From positions 62,001 through 126,000 of the forward strand of contig CALZEE010000002.1 in assembly GCA_945639195.1 (NCBI GenBank): DNA of 64,000 bases, read 5' to 3'. The notes below the pieces were generated by a model that worked only from the letters and a program-made list of their open reading frames with translations, was not told the DNA's origin and did not search any database. The DNA comes from an uncultured Ignatzschineria sp. (lineage in GTDB: Bacteria > Pseudomonadota > Gammaproteobacteria > Cardiobacteriales > Wohlfahrtiimonadaceae). Position 1 is the stretch's first letter; the number at the start of each line of letters is the position of its first letter. The translations under genes and the position numbers were made by a program. Below, one piece after another: positions 47,565 to 57,282 of this stretch.

Positions 47565-47598
47565 AAGCTATTCGTATTAGACGAATAGCTTTGATTTT
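47565..47598 (+). terminator. Intrinsic terminator after recJ
   Basis: Perfect 11-bp stem AAGCTATTCGT/ACGAATAGCTT, five-base loop, then GATTTTTT. Confidence 0.85.
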
Positions 47599-47764
47599 TT
47601 GCAAGAAGTTGATGTTAGGTCTTAAGTTGATGCTTGATCAGATGCTGAATATTTATCCAATTGATTTATTGGAATAAATTCTCACCGTGGTAGGCTATTT
47701 CTTATTATAATTTTTTTGAGAATGTTCTCAGGAAAGATCAGTAAGACAAAATAAGGTAAATAGC

Positions 47765-49276
47765 ATGGCAAAAGTCAAAACCCAAGATAATGCATTCTTT
47801 GGGCACCCAAGACCGTTGAGTTCGCTCTTTTTTACAGAGATGTGGGAGCGCTTCTCCTTCTACGGGATTCGGCCGCTGCTTATTCTCTTTATGGTCGCAA
47901 CGGTGAATAATAATGGGCTAGGGATTGATGCCGTTACAGCTTCGGCGATTGTAGGGATCTTTGGGGGTGCTATTTATCTCTCTGCACTTCCCGGCGGTTG
48001 GATTGCAGATAACTGGTTAGGGCAGGAACGAAGCGTTTGGTACGGTTCGCTCATTATCGCCTTTGGTCATCTCTCGATTGCTCTTTCTGCGTGGCTTTCG
48101 GTGCATTTTTTCTATCTTGGATTAATTTTTATCGTCATCGGTTCGGGGCTTTTCAAAACCTGTATTTCTGTGATTGTCGGGATGCTCTATAAAGAGGGTG
48201 ATCATCGCCGAGATAGTGGTTTCTCTATCTTCTATATGGGAATTAACTTAGGGGCTTTCTTAGCCCCAATTGTGGGCGGAGTGTTAAATAAGCACTTTGG
48301 TTGGCATGCAGGATTTGCTGTCGGGGGCATTGGAATGCTTGTGGCGCTCGTTATTTTTCGCTTAAAAGCGATGCCGGCAATGGATCAATTTGCCGCTTCA
48401 GAGAAGATTGAAAATGATTGGGGAACGCCTAAAGTTGTAACACGAAGCACCAAGAACTGGGTGATCGGTGCGATCCTCTTTTTAATGATCCTCTTTGTGG
48501 GGGTGAGTATTGGTTGGATTCCTTTCTCACCAACCACCATTGTTAACTATACAACGGTGATTATTTTAGTGTCTGTAATTGCCTATTTCTTAGGGTTATT
48601 TTTCTTTGCTAAGCTTACTAAAAAAGAGCGTTTTCAGTTGATTATCTGTTTAATTCTCTTTATCGCCGCCGCCTTTTTCTGGTCGGCCTTTGAGCAGCAA
48701 CCCACTTCCATGAATCTCTTTGTGGATAGTTATACAGATAGACATATCTTGGGGTATGAAGTGCCTACGGAATGGTTCCAATCAGTCAACTCGATCTTTA
48801 TTATTCTTTTTGCGCCGATTTTTGCAGCTGTTTGGCCATTGATGAATCGTTATCATATTGAGCCGAGCAGTATTACCAAGTTTGCTTTGGGGTTATTCTT
48901 TGCAGCGTTAGGATTTGTTTGCCTCTACATTGCCTCCACAATGGTGGTGAGTGGCGAAGCGTTGGCATCGCCTTCTTGGATGATTGCTTGTATGCTCTTT
49001 TTAACCTTTGGCGAGCTGTGCTTAAGCCCAGTGGGTTTATCGATTATGACGAAGATTGCGCCAAAGATGATTCGCGGACAAATCATGGGACTATGGTTTG
49101 CATCGCTCTCTTTAGGAAATCTCGTTGCATCGAAGGTCGGAGGAAATGTCAAAGCTGATACGATTGCGGATCTACCGGGAATTTTCTATACCATTATTGT
49201 TGCTCTCGTGATTGTTGGCGTGATTTTATTATTAATCAATATTCCGATTCGTCGCATTGATAAGCAGTTAGATTAA
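47765..49276 (+). CDS. POT-family proton-coupled di/tripeptide transporter
   Basis: Peptide:H+ symporter of 503 residues, Dtp-like, with about 14 membrane spans. The ExxERF motif is EMWERFSFYGIR (near residues 26-37), followed by the family signature FYMGINLGAFLAPI and the WSAFEQQPTSMNLF segment of helix 7. Imports small peptides for nutrition. AAGG-like ribosome-binding sequence precedes the ATG. I cannot say which Dtp paralogue it matches. Confidence 0.9.
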   Translation: MAKVKTQDNAFFGHPRPLSSLFFTEMWERFSFYGIRPLLILFMVATVNNNGLGIDAVTASAIVGIFGGAIYLSALPGGWIADNWLGQERSVWYGSLIIAFGHLSIALSAWLSVHFFYLGLIFIVIGSGLFKTCISVIVGMLYKEGDHRRDSGFSIFYMGINLGAFLAPIVGGVLNKHFGWHAGFAVGGIGMLVALVIFRLKAMPAMDQFAASEKIENDWGTPKVVTRSTKNWVIGAILFLMILFVGVSIGWIPFSPTTIVNYTTVIILVSVIAYFLGLFFFAKLTKKERFQLIICLILFIAAAFFWSAFEQQPTSMNLFVDSYTDRHILGYEVPTEWFQSVNSIFIILFAPIFAAVWPLMNRYHIEPSSITKFALGLFFAALGFVCLYIASTMVVSGEALASPSWMIACMLFLTFGELCLSPVGLSIMTKIAPKMIRGQIMGLWFASLSLGNLVASKVGGNVKADTIADLPGIFYTIIVALVIVGVILLLINIPIRRIDKQLD

Positions 49277-49360
49277 GGTGGTAAATATCCCCATTTAGCA
49301 GTGGGCAGGCTCGATGTATGAGAATGCGTCATCTGTTGTAAGATCTGTGTGAAATTCATT

Positions 49361-49396
49361 AAAGAGAGATCCCTTTAAAAAGGCGATCTCTTTTTT
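49361..49396 (+). terminator. Intrinsic terminator after the peptide transporter
   Basis: AGAGATC/GATCTCT stem with an inner CCTTT/AAGG extension and a T-run; stem slightly imperfect. Confidence 0.7.
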
Positions 49397-49482
49397 GTGT
49401 CGAAAACTCCCCCCATTTAACTCCATCGCCTACGTTTAATGCTTCAACAGAGATTTATTTGAATGCGACAAGCGAGGTATTC

Positions 49483-50553
49483 ATGAGAATTAAAACCAAA
49501 AACAAAGCCAAAAATAACACCAGACACAATGTTATTCATCAAAAGCCTCTTTTTATAAAATCAGCTCTTAATGTTTCTCCGACGAGATATCAATCACCGG
49601 CAATATATGGTGAACGTTTTTTTGAGCCATTTTTAGGGGCTTTTTTGCATAAAAAATGGTCTATTAGTGCGCTGTTTTTGTGGCAATTAGGTGGTCTTTT
49701 TTTGATATTGGTCATATTTAGTGCCGGAAGTTTTCTACAAGCTGTGCCCCTTCATCATGGCAAAGCTTTAACACCTAAAATGCGAGCGTCATTAACGATT
49801 ACGCAATATTACGTGAGTGAAAAACTTGATGGTGTAAGAGGATATTGGGATGGTGAGCAATTAAGATCTCGCCAAGGATTAGCGATTGTGGCACCGCAAT
49901 GGTTTACGGAGAATTTAGGGAAAACTCCCATTGAAGGGGAGATTTGGTTGGGCAGAGAGACTTTTCAATCACTATCAGGGCTTATTGCAAGAAGTGATGC
50001 GCAGGACCCTTTATGGAATGATGTGACCTTTCAGATTTTTGATATGCCCGCTCATAAAGGTTCTTTTAACGAAAGAGTGATCGCGATGAAGCAGCATATC
50101 TCAATGCTGAGCTCTCAAAATCCGCATCTTAAGATGGTTTCCCAAGAGCGGGTAGATTCATGGGCATCAGTAGATGCACAGTTAAAGGCTGTTATCGCCG
50201 GTGGTGGCGAAGGGTTGATGCTGCATCATGAGCAGGCTGTTTATCAGCCTTATCTTCGTCATACAGATTTATTGAAGGTTAAGGAGATTGATGATGGTTG
50301 CGCAATTATACGGGGCTTCACTGCCGGGAAAGGGAAGTATCAGGAAATGGTAGGGGCGTTTGAGGTGGAAGTAATGATTGATGATGAGCTAAAACGATTT
50401 AAAATTGGCTCTGGCTTAACAGATAAGATTCGTCAAAATCCGCCAGAGATCGGCACAAAAGTCATCTATCTCCACAATGGGTTCACTGAGCGTGGCATCC
50501 CGAGGTTTCCTCGTTTAACAGAGATTAATGCTACCTGCAGCCATCCCGAATAA
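49483..50553 (+). CDS. ATP-dependent DNA ligase, LigE-like, with membrane-anchored N-terminus
   Basis: Minimal ATP-dependent DNA ligase of the LigE group. Adenylation lysine K114 lies in VSEKLDGVRGYW; motif III IFDMPAHKG, motif IV EGLMLHHE and motif V LLKVKE follow, then an oligonucleotide-binding fold with no other domains. LigE proteins are periplasmic with a cleaved signal; here about 60 basic residues precede a hydrophobic span (about 62-85), so the ligase core is probably tethered outside. Total 356 residues against about 270-280 usual. The ATG at 49483 has GAGG; the upstream TTG does not. Confidence 0.85.
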   Translation: MRIKTKNKAKNNTRHNVIHQKPLFIKSALNVSPTRYQSPAIYGERFFEPFLGAFLHKKWSISALFLWQLGGLFLILVIFSAGSFLQAVPLHHGKALTPKMRASLTITQYYVSEKLDGVRGYWDGEQLRSRQGLAIVAPQWFTENLGKTPIEGEIWLGRETFQSLSGLIARSDAQDPLWNDVTFQIFDMPAHKGSFNERVIAMKQHISMLSSQNPHLKMVSQERVDSWASVDAQLKAVIAGGGEGLMLHHEQAVYQPYLRHTDLLKVKEIDDGCAIIRGFTAGKGKYQEMVGAFEVEVMIDDELKRFKIGSGLTDKIRQNPPEIGTKVIYLHNGFTERGIPRFPRLTEINATCSHPE

Positions 50554-50707
50554 TAGGGGTGATTTAGGACTTATCTACATTGGGTAACCGAGGTTTAATA
50601 AGGGTCGTCGTCATCCTCATGCAAAAATATCCCTGATAATTGCTGATTTGGTATAATAAACTATAGTTTTTTGTAAACGCATATCAATTTCTAAAGAGGA
50701 TAAATGC

Positions 50708-51166
50708 ATGAAAAAAATGACAATGATTGGACTAGCCGTATTAACTTTAGCAGGCTGTACGAATTCAGGACAATATTCTGGAGATGTTTACTCTGGTGGT
50801 CAGGCGAAGACAGTGCAATCAGTCTCTTATGGAACGATTGTAAATGTCCGTCCTGTAACAATTCAGGGTGAAGGTTCTGGTTTAGGTGCGATCTCTGGTG
50901 CGGTGCTTGGTGGACTCGTTGGGAATACAATGGGCGGCGGAAAAGGCCGTAACTTAACGACAGCAACAGGCGCGATTTTGGGTGGACTTGCGGGCGATAA
51001 AGCGCAACAAGAGATGGGTAAAGTTGCCGCAGTTGAGCTTGAAATCAAAACTGATACCGGACAAACAATTGCAGTTGTACAAAAACAAGATATCTCGCGT
51101 TTCGCTGCAGGGCAACGTGTTCGTATGACTGGCAGTGGTCGTAACATTAACGTATCACCGCTCTAA
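50708..51166 (+). CDS. slyB: Outer-membrane lipoprotein SlyB
   Basis: Glycine-zipper lipoprotein of 152 residues. The lipobox LAGC (lipidation at about C17) ends the signal peptide. A glycine-rich pair of helices (GLGAISGAVLGGLVGNTMGGGKGRNLTTATGAILGGLAGD region) forms the 2TM glycine zipper, and a C-terminal small beta domain follows. SlyB protects the outer membrane under stress and is PhoPQ-controlled in enterobacteria; no such site is evident here. Its ATG has a GAGGA ribosome-binding site. Confidence 0.92.
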   Translation: MKKMTMIGLAVLTLAGCTNSGQYSGDVYSGGQAKTVQSVSYGTIVNVRPVTIQGEGSGLGAISGAVLGGLVGNTMGGGKGRNLTTATGAILGGLAGDKAQQEMGKVAAVELEIKTDTGQTIAVVQKQDISRFAAGQRVRMTGSGRNINVSPL

Positions 51167-51176
51167 GCAATCAATG

Positions 51177-51257
51177 ATTGCCATGAATTAATCATTCATG
51201 GCAATATACTATTCAAAGCGTACTTATACCGATCAGATCGGTGAGTACGCTTTTTTT
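51177..51257 (+). terminator. Inverted repeat and terminator after slyB
   Basis: A perfect 12-bp inverted repeat without T-run (51177-51188, 51194-51205) is followed by a true terminator: GCGTACT and ACCGATC paired with GATCGGT and AGTACGC (51218-51250), then seven T. Confidence 0.85.
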
Positions 51258-51375
51258 ATGTGAAATTTTTCTGTTTTGAGATTCTCATATTGAAGTCATA
51301 ATAACCTGAAGTATAAAGCATAAATGACCTCGTATCATTCGTGTGTATTTTAGAATATCGATCGTAGAGCGTTGC

Positions 51376-51450
51376 ACCATACATATAGATTACATCTGTA
51401 TGTATGGTGGATGTATTTGTGTATGTATGTCTTTGTGTGTGTACGTATGC
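51376..51450. repeat. Hairpin and TG/TA-rich low-complexity stretch
   Basis: A 15-bp stem with one mismatch (ACCATACATA...TATGTATGGT, 51376-51408) is followed by about 40 bp of TG/TA-rich sequence. Non-coding; no function evident. Confidence 0.6.
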
Positions 51451-51461
51451 TGTAAAATCGC

Positions 51462-51491
51462 AAAAGCCCTTTCAGATGAAAGGGCTTTTTT
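51462..51491. terminator. Terminator of the aromatic permease gene
   Basis: 12-bp perfect stem AAAAGCCCTTTC/GAAAGGGCTTTT with a four-base loop; U-rich ends on both strands. Confidence 0.85.
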
Positions 51492-51517
51492 GTATACGTG
51501 ATGGTGCTTGATACCTG

Positions 51518-52756
51518 TTATTTAAAGAAGTTTAACGCATCCACATTAAATACTTCTACGAGAAGATGCGAGATAATCGCAACGAGTCCGTAGATAATAA
51601 TGATGTAAGGCATCACTTTGCCACCAAAGGCACGGAAGGTGACTTTATTGTGAGATTTATCATGGCGCTTACGATAGTTAATCACCATCACAGCCGGGAC
51701 AATAACAGACCAAATCGCGGCAAAAAGACCGGCATATCCAATGGCGAGAATAAATCCGCTTGGGAAGATCATCCCTAAAATTGTCGGAGGTAAGAAGGTA
51801 ATAACTGCCGTTAAGAGACGACCTTTGTGGCTATCATCAATCTTAAATAGATCTGCAATGTAGTCAAAGAGCCCTAATCCTGCACCTAAGAATGAGGTCA
51901 CTACTGCAAAGAAAGCAAAGAAGCGTAAAGCAAGACCTGCAAATTGACTGGCACTGACTTGGTTGAGTAACCATGCGACTTGATCTTCACCGACAGAGAG
52001 GAAGCTTACACGGTCAATACTGCCCATAATTGCGACCATCCAGAAGAGATAGAAGATAAAGGTAATGATCATCCCCCAGATAATTGCTTTGCGAATTTTT
52101 CCGCTTTCGATGCCATAATATTTTACAAAGCTGGGCACACTTGCGTGGAAGCAGAAAGAGGTTAAGAAAAAGGGTAGGCTAGCAAAAGCATAGATCGCAT
52201 AGCGGCTCTCTCCATTGGGCTCAAATAGATAAGGAATCTCTATTTGTCCTAAAAGACCCGTCACTGCAGCAAAGAGTGTTATAAACATTCCGATCATTAA
52301 AATCGTAGAGATACGATCAACTGCTTTTGTACTCCACCAAACAATCGCGGTCAGTAGAAGTGCAAAGATAAAGGAAGATTGATAGCGAGGGAAGGCAATA
52401 TCATAGTTTTTCTCTAATGTATTACTAATCACGGAGCCAGAGCCCACGACATAAGCATAGAGAAGGATATAAAGCACAAAGGCGACAGAAAAACCATTAA
52501 TAATGCGCCAAGCATTACCAAGATTGTCTTTAACTAATGTATCGAAACTTGCCCCGGGATTATAATTCAGATTTACTTCTAGGATCTGTTCTGCGGTGAC
52601 GAACATAAAGAACACAGTCATTACCATAATGAGTGCAGTCCAACCAAACCACATACCCGCAGACGCTATGGGAAGGCTTAGCATCCCCGCGCCGATCATG
52701 GTTCCCGCCGCAATCATTGCGCCGCCTAGAACTGTCGGCGATTTATTTACTTTCAT
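51518..52756 (-). CDS. Aromatic amino acid permease (Mtr/TyrP, HAAAP family)
   Basis: Proton-coupled carrier for tryptophan or tyrosine, 412 residues and 11 predicted spans. The HAAAP signature opens the protein (VLGGAMIAAGTMIGAGMLSLPIASAGMWF), and the conserved PFFLTSFCFHASVPSFVKYYG lies in the middle. The ATG at 52756 is preceded by AAGGA and starts like the known proteins; the frame continues 22 codons upstream without a better signal. Whether Trp or Tyr is preferred cannot be told. Confidence 0.88.
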   Translation of the reverse strand: MKVNKSPTVLGGAMIAAGTMIGAGMLSLPIASAGMWFGWTALIMVMTVFFMFVTAEQILEVNLNYNPGASFDTLVKDNLGNAWRIINGFSVAFVLYILLYAYVVGSGSVISNTLEKNYDIAFPRYQSSFIFALLLTAIVWWSTKAVDRISTILMIGMFITLFAAVTGLLGQIEIPYLFEPNGESRYAIYAFASLPFFLTSFCFHASVPSFVKYYGIESGKIRKAIIWGMIITFIFYLFWMVAIMGSIDRVSFLSVGEDQVAWLLNQVSASQFAGLALRFFAFFAVVTSFLGAGLGLFDYIADLFKIDDSHKGRLLTAVITFLPPTILGMIFPSGFILAIGYAGLFAAIWSVIVPAVMVINYRKRHDKSHNKVTFRAFGGKVMPYIIIIYGLVAIISHLLVEVFNVDALNFFK

Positions 52757-53491
52757 CTCAATCCTTATTGATTTTATCGATAATAGGCGCACATAAAATA
52801 CTTCTGCTGGCATTTTAAGCAAGATGCCGAAGAAATCTTATGCGCGGAGCCAATCATTGTTTGCTAAATCATCAGTTTTTTGTGTATTTCAATAGGATAT
52901 TGATATTTAAAGGCAGTTAAAGCATCTTTATTATGCGGTTTCATCGAATAATATAGCGGCTTAACGTTCTGTATAAGCGCTTATAAAAATGAATAGAACG
53001 AATAAAAATGTTAAAAACCCCTTAAATTTTTTGTAAATATCTTATGGAAGATCACAACAATTCATAATCAAAATAGCGTTTTTAATATTAACATGATCCT
53101 AAGCTGCTGCAATCTTTAATCTAGGCATTGATCTAATATATCGCGCAATTTTCATGCATAGAATAAACTATATTCTTATTGAACTGTTGTGGTAGACTTT
53201 TTACACATATAGCAACAAAACTATAAAAATTTATTTATTAATATCACTTACTGCACCTTATTTGTTTTAATTTTTTTAAAAATGATTAATACGAAGCTAT
53301 GAAAATAGCTTTAATTCGTTTTAATAATTTTGCGTAAGTAGACTCTCACACTAATTAACGTTGCTATAGATAATATTCATGGGCATGCCCTGAAAAAATA
53401 CGCTGTTATAAAAGCTGACCATAAGAGTTGGTAAACAGACATATTCGGGGGAATTTCCACCATTTGAAGCACTTGAGGATAGAGAATAATA
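52757..53491. other. 735-bp AT-rich divergent spacer
   Basis: Lies between the permease and nhaC. Contains long A/T runs around 53010-53040 and 53220-53290. I found no RNA gene, no convincing promoter and no ORF with a ribosome-binding site. The largest gene-free stretch in the window. Confidence 0.6.
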
Positions 53492-54973
53492 ATGAGTATC
53501 GAATTACCGATTGAAGAAGCACCAGTACGTTTGCCAACCGTCTGGGAAGCTTTAATCCCTATAGTTTTTATGATGTTTTCTTTAGTTGTGGGAATCTTTG
53601 TTTGGGACGTGAGTCCGCATATTCCCCTATTGTTAAGTGTCTGTGTAGCCATTATGGTTGCAATGAGACTCGGTTATAAGTGGAAAGTAATTGAGACAGG
53701 AATGCTTGATGCCGTACGACTTGCACTCCAAGCGATTGTTATTTTACTTGTTATCGGAACGATCATTGCTTCATGGATTGCCGGAGGGATTGTCCCGACC
53801 TTAATCTATTATGGTCTCAATCTTCTTGCGCCAGAGTACTTCTTGGTTGCCGCTTGTGGAATTTGCAGCATTATCTCTATTGCGTCAGGTAATGCTTGGA
53901 CAGCAGCAGGAACCATTGGTATTGCGATTATGGGAATCGGTTTTGGTTTAGGAATCCCACCAGAAATGGTTGCGGGAGCGGTCATTTCAGGGGCTTATTT
54001 TGGTGATAAAATCTCCCCATTATCTGAATCAACAAACTTAGCACCCGGAATTGTCGGTGTTGATTTATTTGAGCATATTCGTTACATGCTATATACCACT
54101 ATTCCTGCATTAGTGATTTCGCTAATTTTATTTACAATCTTAGGCTTTACAGTCTCCGCTGATTTAACGAATACCGCGGCAAATAACTTAACCTTGCAAC
54201 AGGATCTTAAAGAGATTTTTGTGATCTCTCCTTGGTTATTGTTAGTGCCTGCTTCTATCGTATTAGTAATGATCTTCAGAATCCCGGCATTCCCAGGATT
54301 AATGATTGGTTCGATCTTAGGTGTTCTCTGTGCGATCTTCGTACAAGATGCTGATCCGAGCTTTGTACTTGGGGCGCTTTATGATGGTTACTCAATTGAA
54401 GTGACGAACCCAACGTTAAGTGAATTACTGAATAATGGCGGAATTATCTCTGTATTTGCGACAGTTTCGCTGGTGATTATCGCAATGTGCTTTGGCGGAA
54501 TCTTAGAATTCACCGGCATTTTCCAGACGTTAGTCATGAATATTGTGAAGTTGGCTAAAACAACGAAAAGCCTCATTATTGCAACAGTTGCGACTTGTAT
54601 TACCGGTAACGTTGTGGGATGCGATCAATATATGTCGATCATTATCCCTGGAAGAATGTATGCCGAAGAGTATCGTAAACGCGGGATTAAAGGCAAAGTT
54701 CTCTCAAGAACCTTAGAAGATGCCGGAACAATGACATCACCGCTTATTCCTTGGAATACCTGCGGGGCATTTATGGCGACAACGCTTGGCGTATCGACCT
54801 TTAGTTATCTTCCATACACATTCCTCTGTATCTTAAGCCCGATCATCGCGATCACTTATGCGGTGACAGGTTACACGATTGAGTATTACGAAGATGGCGA
54901 TGCACCAAAAAAAGTGAAGAAAAATGGTGCACCGATGAAATCTAGACGCTTCAAATTAGTAAAACGCTTCTAA
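53492..54973 (+). CDS. Na+/H+ antiporter NhaC family
   Basis: Inner-membrane antiporter of 493 residues with 11-12 spans. The NhaC motif GNAWTAAGTIGIA, the GAYFGDKISPLSESTNLAPG loop with its conserved Asp/Ser residues, and TGNVVGCDQYMSIIIPGRMY in the second half are seen. It exports sodium (malate/lactate exchange is known in some relatives). The C-terminal 40 residues are basic and cytosolic. Single-gene unit; no clear terminator follows. Confidence 0.9.
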   Translation: MSIELPIEEAPVRLPTVWEALIPIVFMMFSLVVGIFVWDVSPHIPLLLSVCVAIMVAMRLGYKWKVIETGMLDAVRLALQAIVILLVIGTIIASWIAGGIVPTLIYYGLNLLAPEYFLVAACGICSIISIASGNAWTAAGTIGIAIMGIGFGLGIPPEMVAGAVISGAYFGDKISPLSESTNLAPGIVGVDLFEHIRYMLYTTIPALVISLILFTILGFTVSADLTNTAANNLTLQQDLKEIFVISPWLLLVPASIVLVMIFRIPAFPGLMIGSILGVLCAIFVQDADPSFVLGALYDGYSIEVTNPTLSELLNNGGIISVFATVSLVIIAMCFGGILEFTGIFQTLVMNIVKLAKTTKSLIIATVATCITGNVVGCDQYMSIIIPGRMYAEEYRKRGIKGKVLSRTLEDAGTMTSPLIPWNTCGAFMATTLGVSTFSYLPYTFLCILSPIIAITYAVTGYTIEYYEDGDAPKKVKKNGAPMKSRRFKLVKRF

Positions 54974-55073
54974 TCTTCTTCTTTGCCTTCTAGTTCTAAT
55001 TTAGAAATAGAAATAAAGATAGAGATCTTAAAACGTCATCTTGAATTCCCAATACGCAGTAGCGTTAGGGCGA

Positions 55074-55877
55074 TCAAGGTGACGTTTTTGATTGCGTATG
55101 ATTATGCTGTTGTCGATAACGATCTGGGGTTGTGCCGGCAATATTCTGAAACATCGCGATAAAGCTTGAGGCTGAACGATAGCCTACAGAAAAAGCGATC
55201 TCCTCGACGGTATCGCCCTTTTCAAGTAGGGATGTGGCATGGATAAAACGCAGACGAGCACACCATTCACTAAAGCTCATCCCGAGCTCTTTTTGAAAGT
55301 AACGGGCCAGCGTACGCTCAGTGGTAAAGGTCTTGGTTGCCCACTCTTTAAGGGTGAGCCGAATTGCCGGATCAAGCTCCAGCGCAGAGAGAATTGGCTT
55401 TAAGAGTTTATGATCAGAATTGGGAAGGTAAGTGTGCCCAATCATGGCATCTTGGAGCTCATCGATAAATACTCGAGAACGTCGAAAGTCCCGGTCGCTC
55501 GTCGGAAGGTAGATCTCTCTTGCGAAAAAATCATCGATAATCGCCTTGGCAATAGGGCTTAAAGTAATGAGGGAAGGGCATTGTGGGAGTTTACTCGCTT
55601 CTGCCTCGCAGATATTGATCGACCGAAAGCGGGTGGTCTTTTGACTATAGCAAGTATGATTGGCATGTGGCGGAATCCAGATCGCGAATCCTGGCGGAGA
55701 GATAAACCGTTCTTGTTCAATTTCTAATGTAATTACGCCTCGATCAACAAAAATCATCTGTCCCCAATGATGTTGATGTAAGTGATATTCACTCGCACCA
55801 TGAATATGCTCATCAACCAGCATAATGAGCCGATTCGGGTGCGCATGAAATGTCTGAAGAGGTTGCTGTTGTACCAT
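55074..55877 (-). CDS. AraC-family regulator with N-terminal cupin
   Basis: Transcription regulator of 267 residues. The first 100 form a small cupin (HLHQHHWGQMIFVDRGVITLEI and PPGFAIWIPPHANHTC), and the last 100 hold two helix-turn-helix units of the AraC type (SFSEWCARLRFIHATSLLEKGDTVEEIAFSVGYRSASSFIAMF). The layout resembles NimR-like local regulators. It is divergent from the EamA transporter, which it most likely controls. The inducer is unknown. Confidence 0.9.
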   Translation of the reverse strand: MVQQQPLQTFHAHPNRLIMLVDEHIHGASEYHLHQHHWGQMIFVDRGVITLEIEQERFISPPGFAIWIPPHANHTCYSQKTTRFRSINICEAEASKLPQCPSLITLSPIAKAIIDDFFAREIYLPTSDRDFRRSRVFIDELQDAMIGHTYLPNSDHKLLKPILSALELDPAIRLTLKEWATKTFTTERTLARYFQKELGMSFSEWCARLRFIHATSLLEKGDTVEEIAFSVGYRSASSFIAMFQNIAGTTPDRYRQQHNHTQSKTSP

Positions 55878-56178
55878 AAGAATTGTCTTGTTATAAAAAG
55901 ATTGAAGAAGCAGGAATTTACGGTTATTATTCGACGTATTTTTCCGACCTATTGCGAATCATGATAGGGAATATTACGGATATTTGGAAAGCAGGGATTG
56001 TCTGAATTGCGTGAAAAAATGTCTGATTATCAGTATATAGATATTTTAAGACACATTATACTACCTCTCTAATGAAAATCATTCACATTTCTGTGATGAG
56101 TCGTTTAGCGTGTAGCAGCGAATGGGATGATTGGAACGTTTTGTACGATTAATTGTTTTGAAGAAAAGAGGAGTTGTC
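55878..56178. other. Divergent spacer between araC-like and EamA genes
   Basis: 301 bp with the Fur-like site listed next; otherwise AT-rich, no gene. Confidence 0.5.
56068..56086. promoter_or_regulatory. Fur-box-like site
   Basis: 19-mer with AATGAAAATCATT core matches 14 of 19 bases of the Fur consensus GATAATGATAATCATTATC. Located between the AraC and EamA genes. Could also be an AraC-family site by chance. Confidence 0.4.
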
Positions 56179-57042
56179 ATGAGAATCACTGCAATGATCT
56201 ATCCGTTACTCGCGGTATTGATCTGGGCGATGAATGCTGTGGTTAATAAATTATCGGCAGGCGTTGTTGAGCCTGAGACGATCTCATTTTATCGGTGGTT
56301 TGTAGCCTTTTTAATCCTGACGCCTTTTTGTTTAAAGGGCTCGATTAAAAACTGGGATAAAATTAAACCTTACTTAGGAAAGCTCGCATTTTTAGGGCTG
56401 CTCGGAATGGCGCTGTATCAGTGTCTTGCTTATTACGCGGCCTATACAATTTCTGCAACGATGATCGGGATTTTTGTCTCCTTAATTCCGCTTTTAACCA
56501 TTCTATTAAGCACGATTATTTTAAGAACCGGTATTACGCCCGGGCTGATTATCGGCAGCTTGCTCTCATTTTTTGGAATCACTTGGCTTATCAGTGGTGG
56601 TACGCCATCGATCTTACTGGATGTAGGGATCGGCAAGGGCGAGTTAATGATGCTCGTTGCAGCTTCTGCTTATGCGCTTTATGGTGTATTAACGATGAAA
56701 TGGAGAATTAAACTCTCCACTTGGCAATCACTCTATTGGCAGGTGATTTTTGGGGTGATTATCTTAATCCCACTCTTTATGTTTGCCGGCAATCGTGCGA
56801 TTACCGTTGAAAATGTGGGCTTGATTCTCTTTGCAGGGATTCCAGCATCGATTATCGCGCCTTTCTTATGGATTCGCGGCGTGGCAATTTTAGGCGCGAA
56901 CAAAACCTCACTCTTCATGAATCTCACGCCCCTCTTCACGGCGTTAATTTCTGTTGTTGTGTTACGTGAAAGCCTTGAGATGTATCATTTTATCGGTGGT
57001 GGTATCTCCTTATTAGGCGTGTTTATTGCGCAACGTTTTTAA
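56179..57042 (+). CDS. EamA/DMT-family exporter
   Basis: Drug/metabolite transporter of 287 residues with ten spans made of two EamA repeats (about 5-140 and 150-285). GAGGAG supports the ATG at 56179. Substrate unknown. Its divergent AraC regulator and possible Fur site suggest it exports a small molecule under controlled conditions, perhaps one linked to metals; this is speculation. Confidence 0.87.
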   Translation: MRITAMIYPLLAVLIWAMNAVVNKLSAGVVEPETISFYRWFVAFLILTPFCLKGSIKNWDKIKPYLGKLAFLGLLGMALYQCLAYYAAYTISATMIGIFVSLIPLLTILLSTIILRTGITPGLIIGSLLSFFGITWLISGGTPSILLDVGIGKGELMMLVAASAYALYGVLTMKWRIKLSTWQSLYWQVIFGVIILIPLFMFAGNRAITVENVGLILFAGIPASIIAPFLWIRGVAILGANKTSLFMNLTPLFTALISVVVLRESLEMYHFIGGGISLLGVFIAQRF

Positions 57043-57130
57043 AGGCGTTATGAGTCTTTATTATCGGAATGCATTCCTTTATAAATAATAGATTCTAAAT
57101 AATAAAAACATCACATAAAATTGCTTCACA

Positions 57131-57198
57131 AAAAAATCCTGATTCAAGTACGAAATTCTTTGATTGATAGAACTTCGCACTGTGAGTCAGGATTTTTT
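57131..57198. terminator. Long bidirectional terminator between EamA and sitD
   Basis: AAAAAATCCTGA (57131-57142) pairs with TCAGGATTTTTT (57187-57198), with further imperfect pairing inward; U-runs on both strands. Confidence 0.85.
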
Positions 57199-57282
57199 AG
57201 ATGAGTATCTTAATGAATATTCTACTCTTGATAACAGGATCAGAAATGGTATCTGTACCATTCATAGGCCATCATAGATCCT

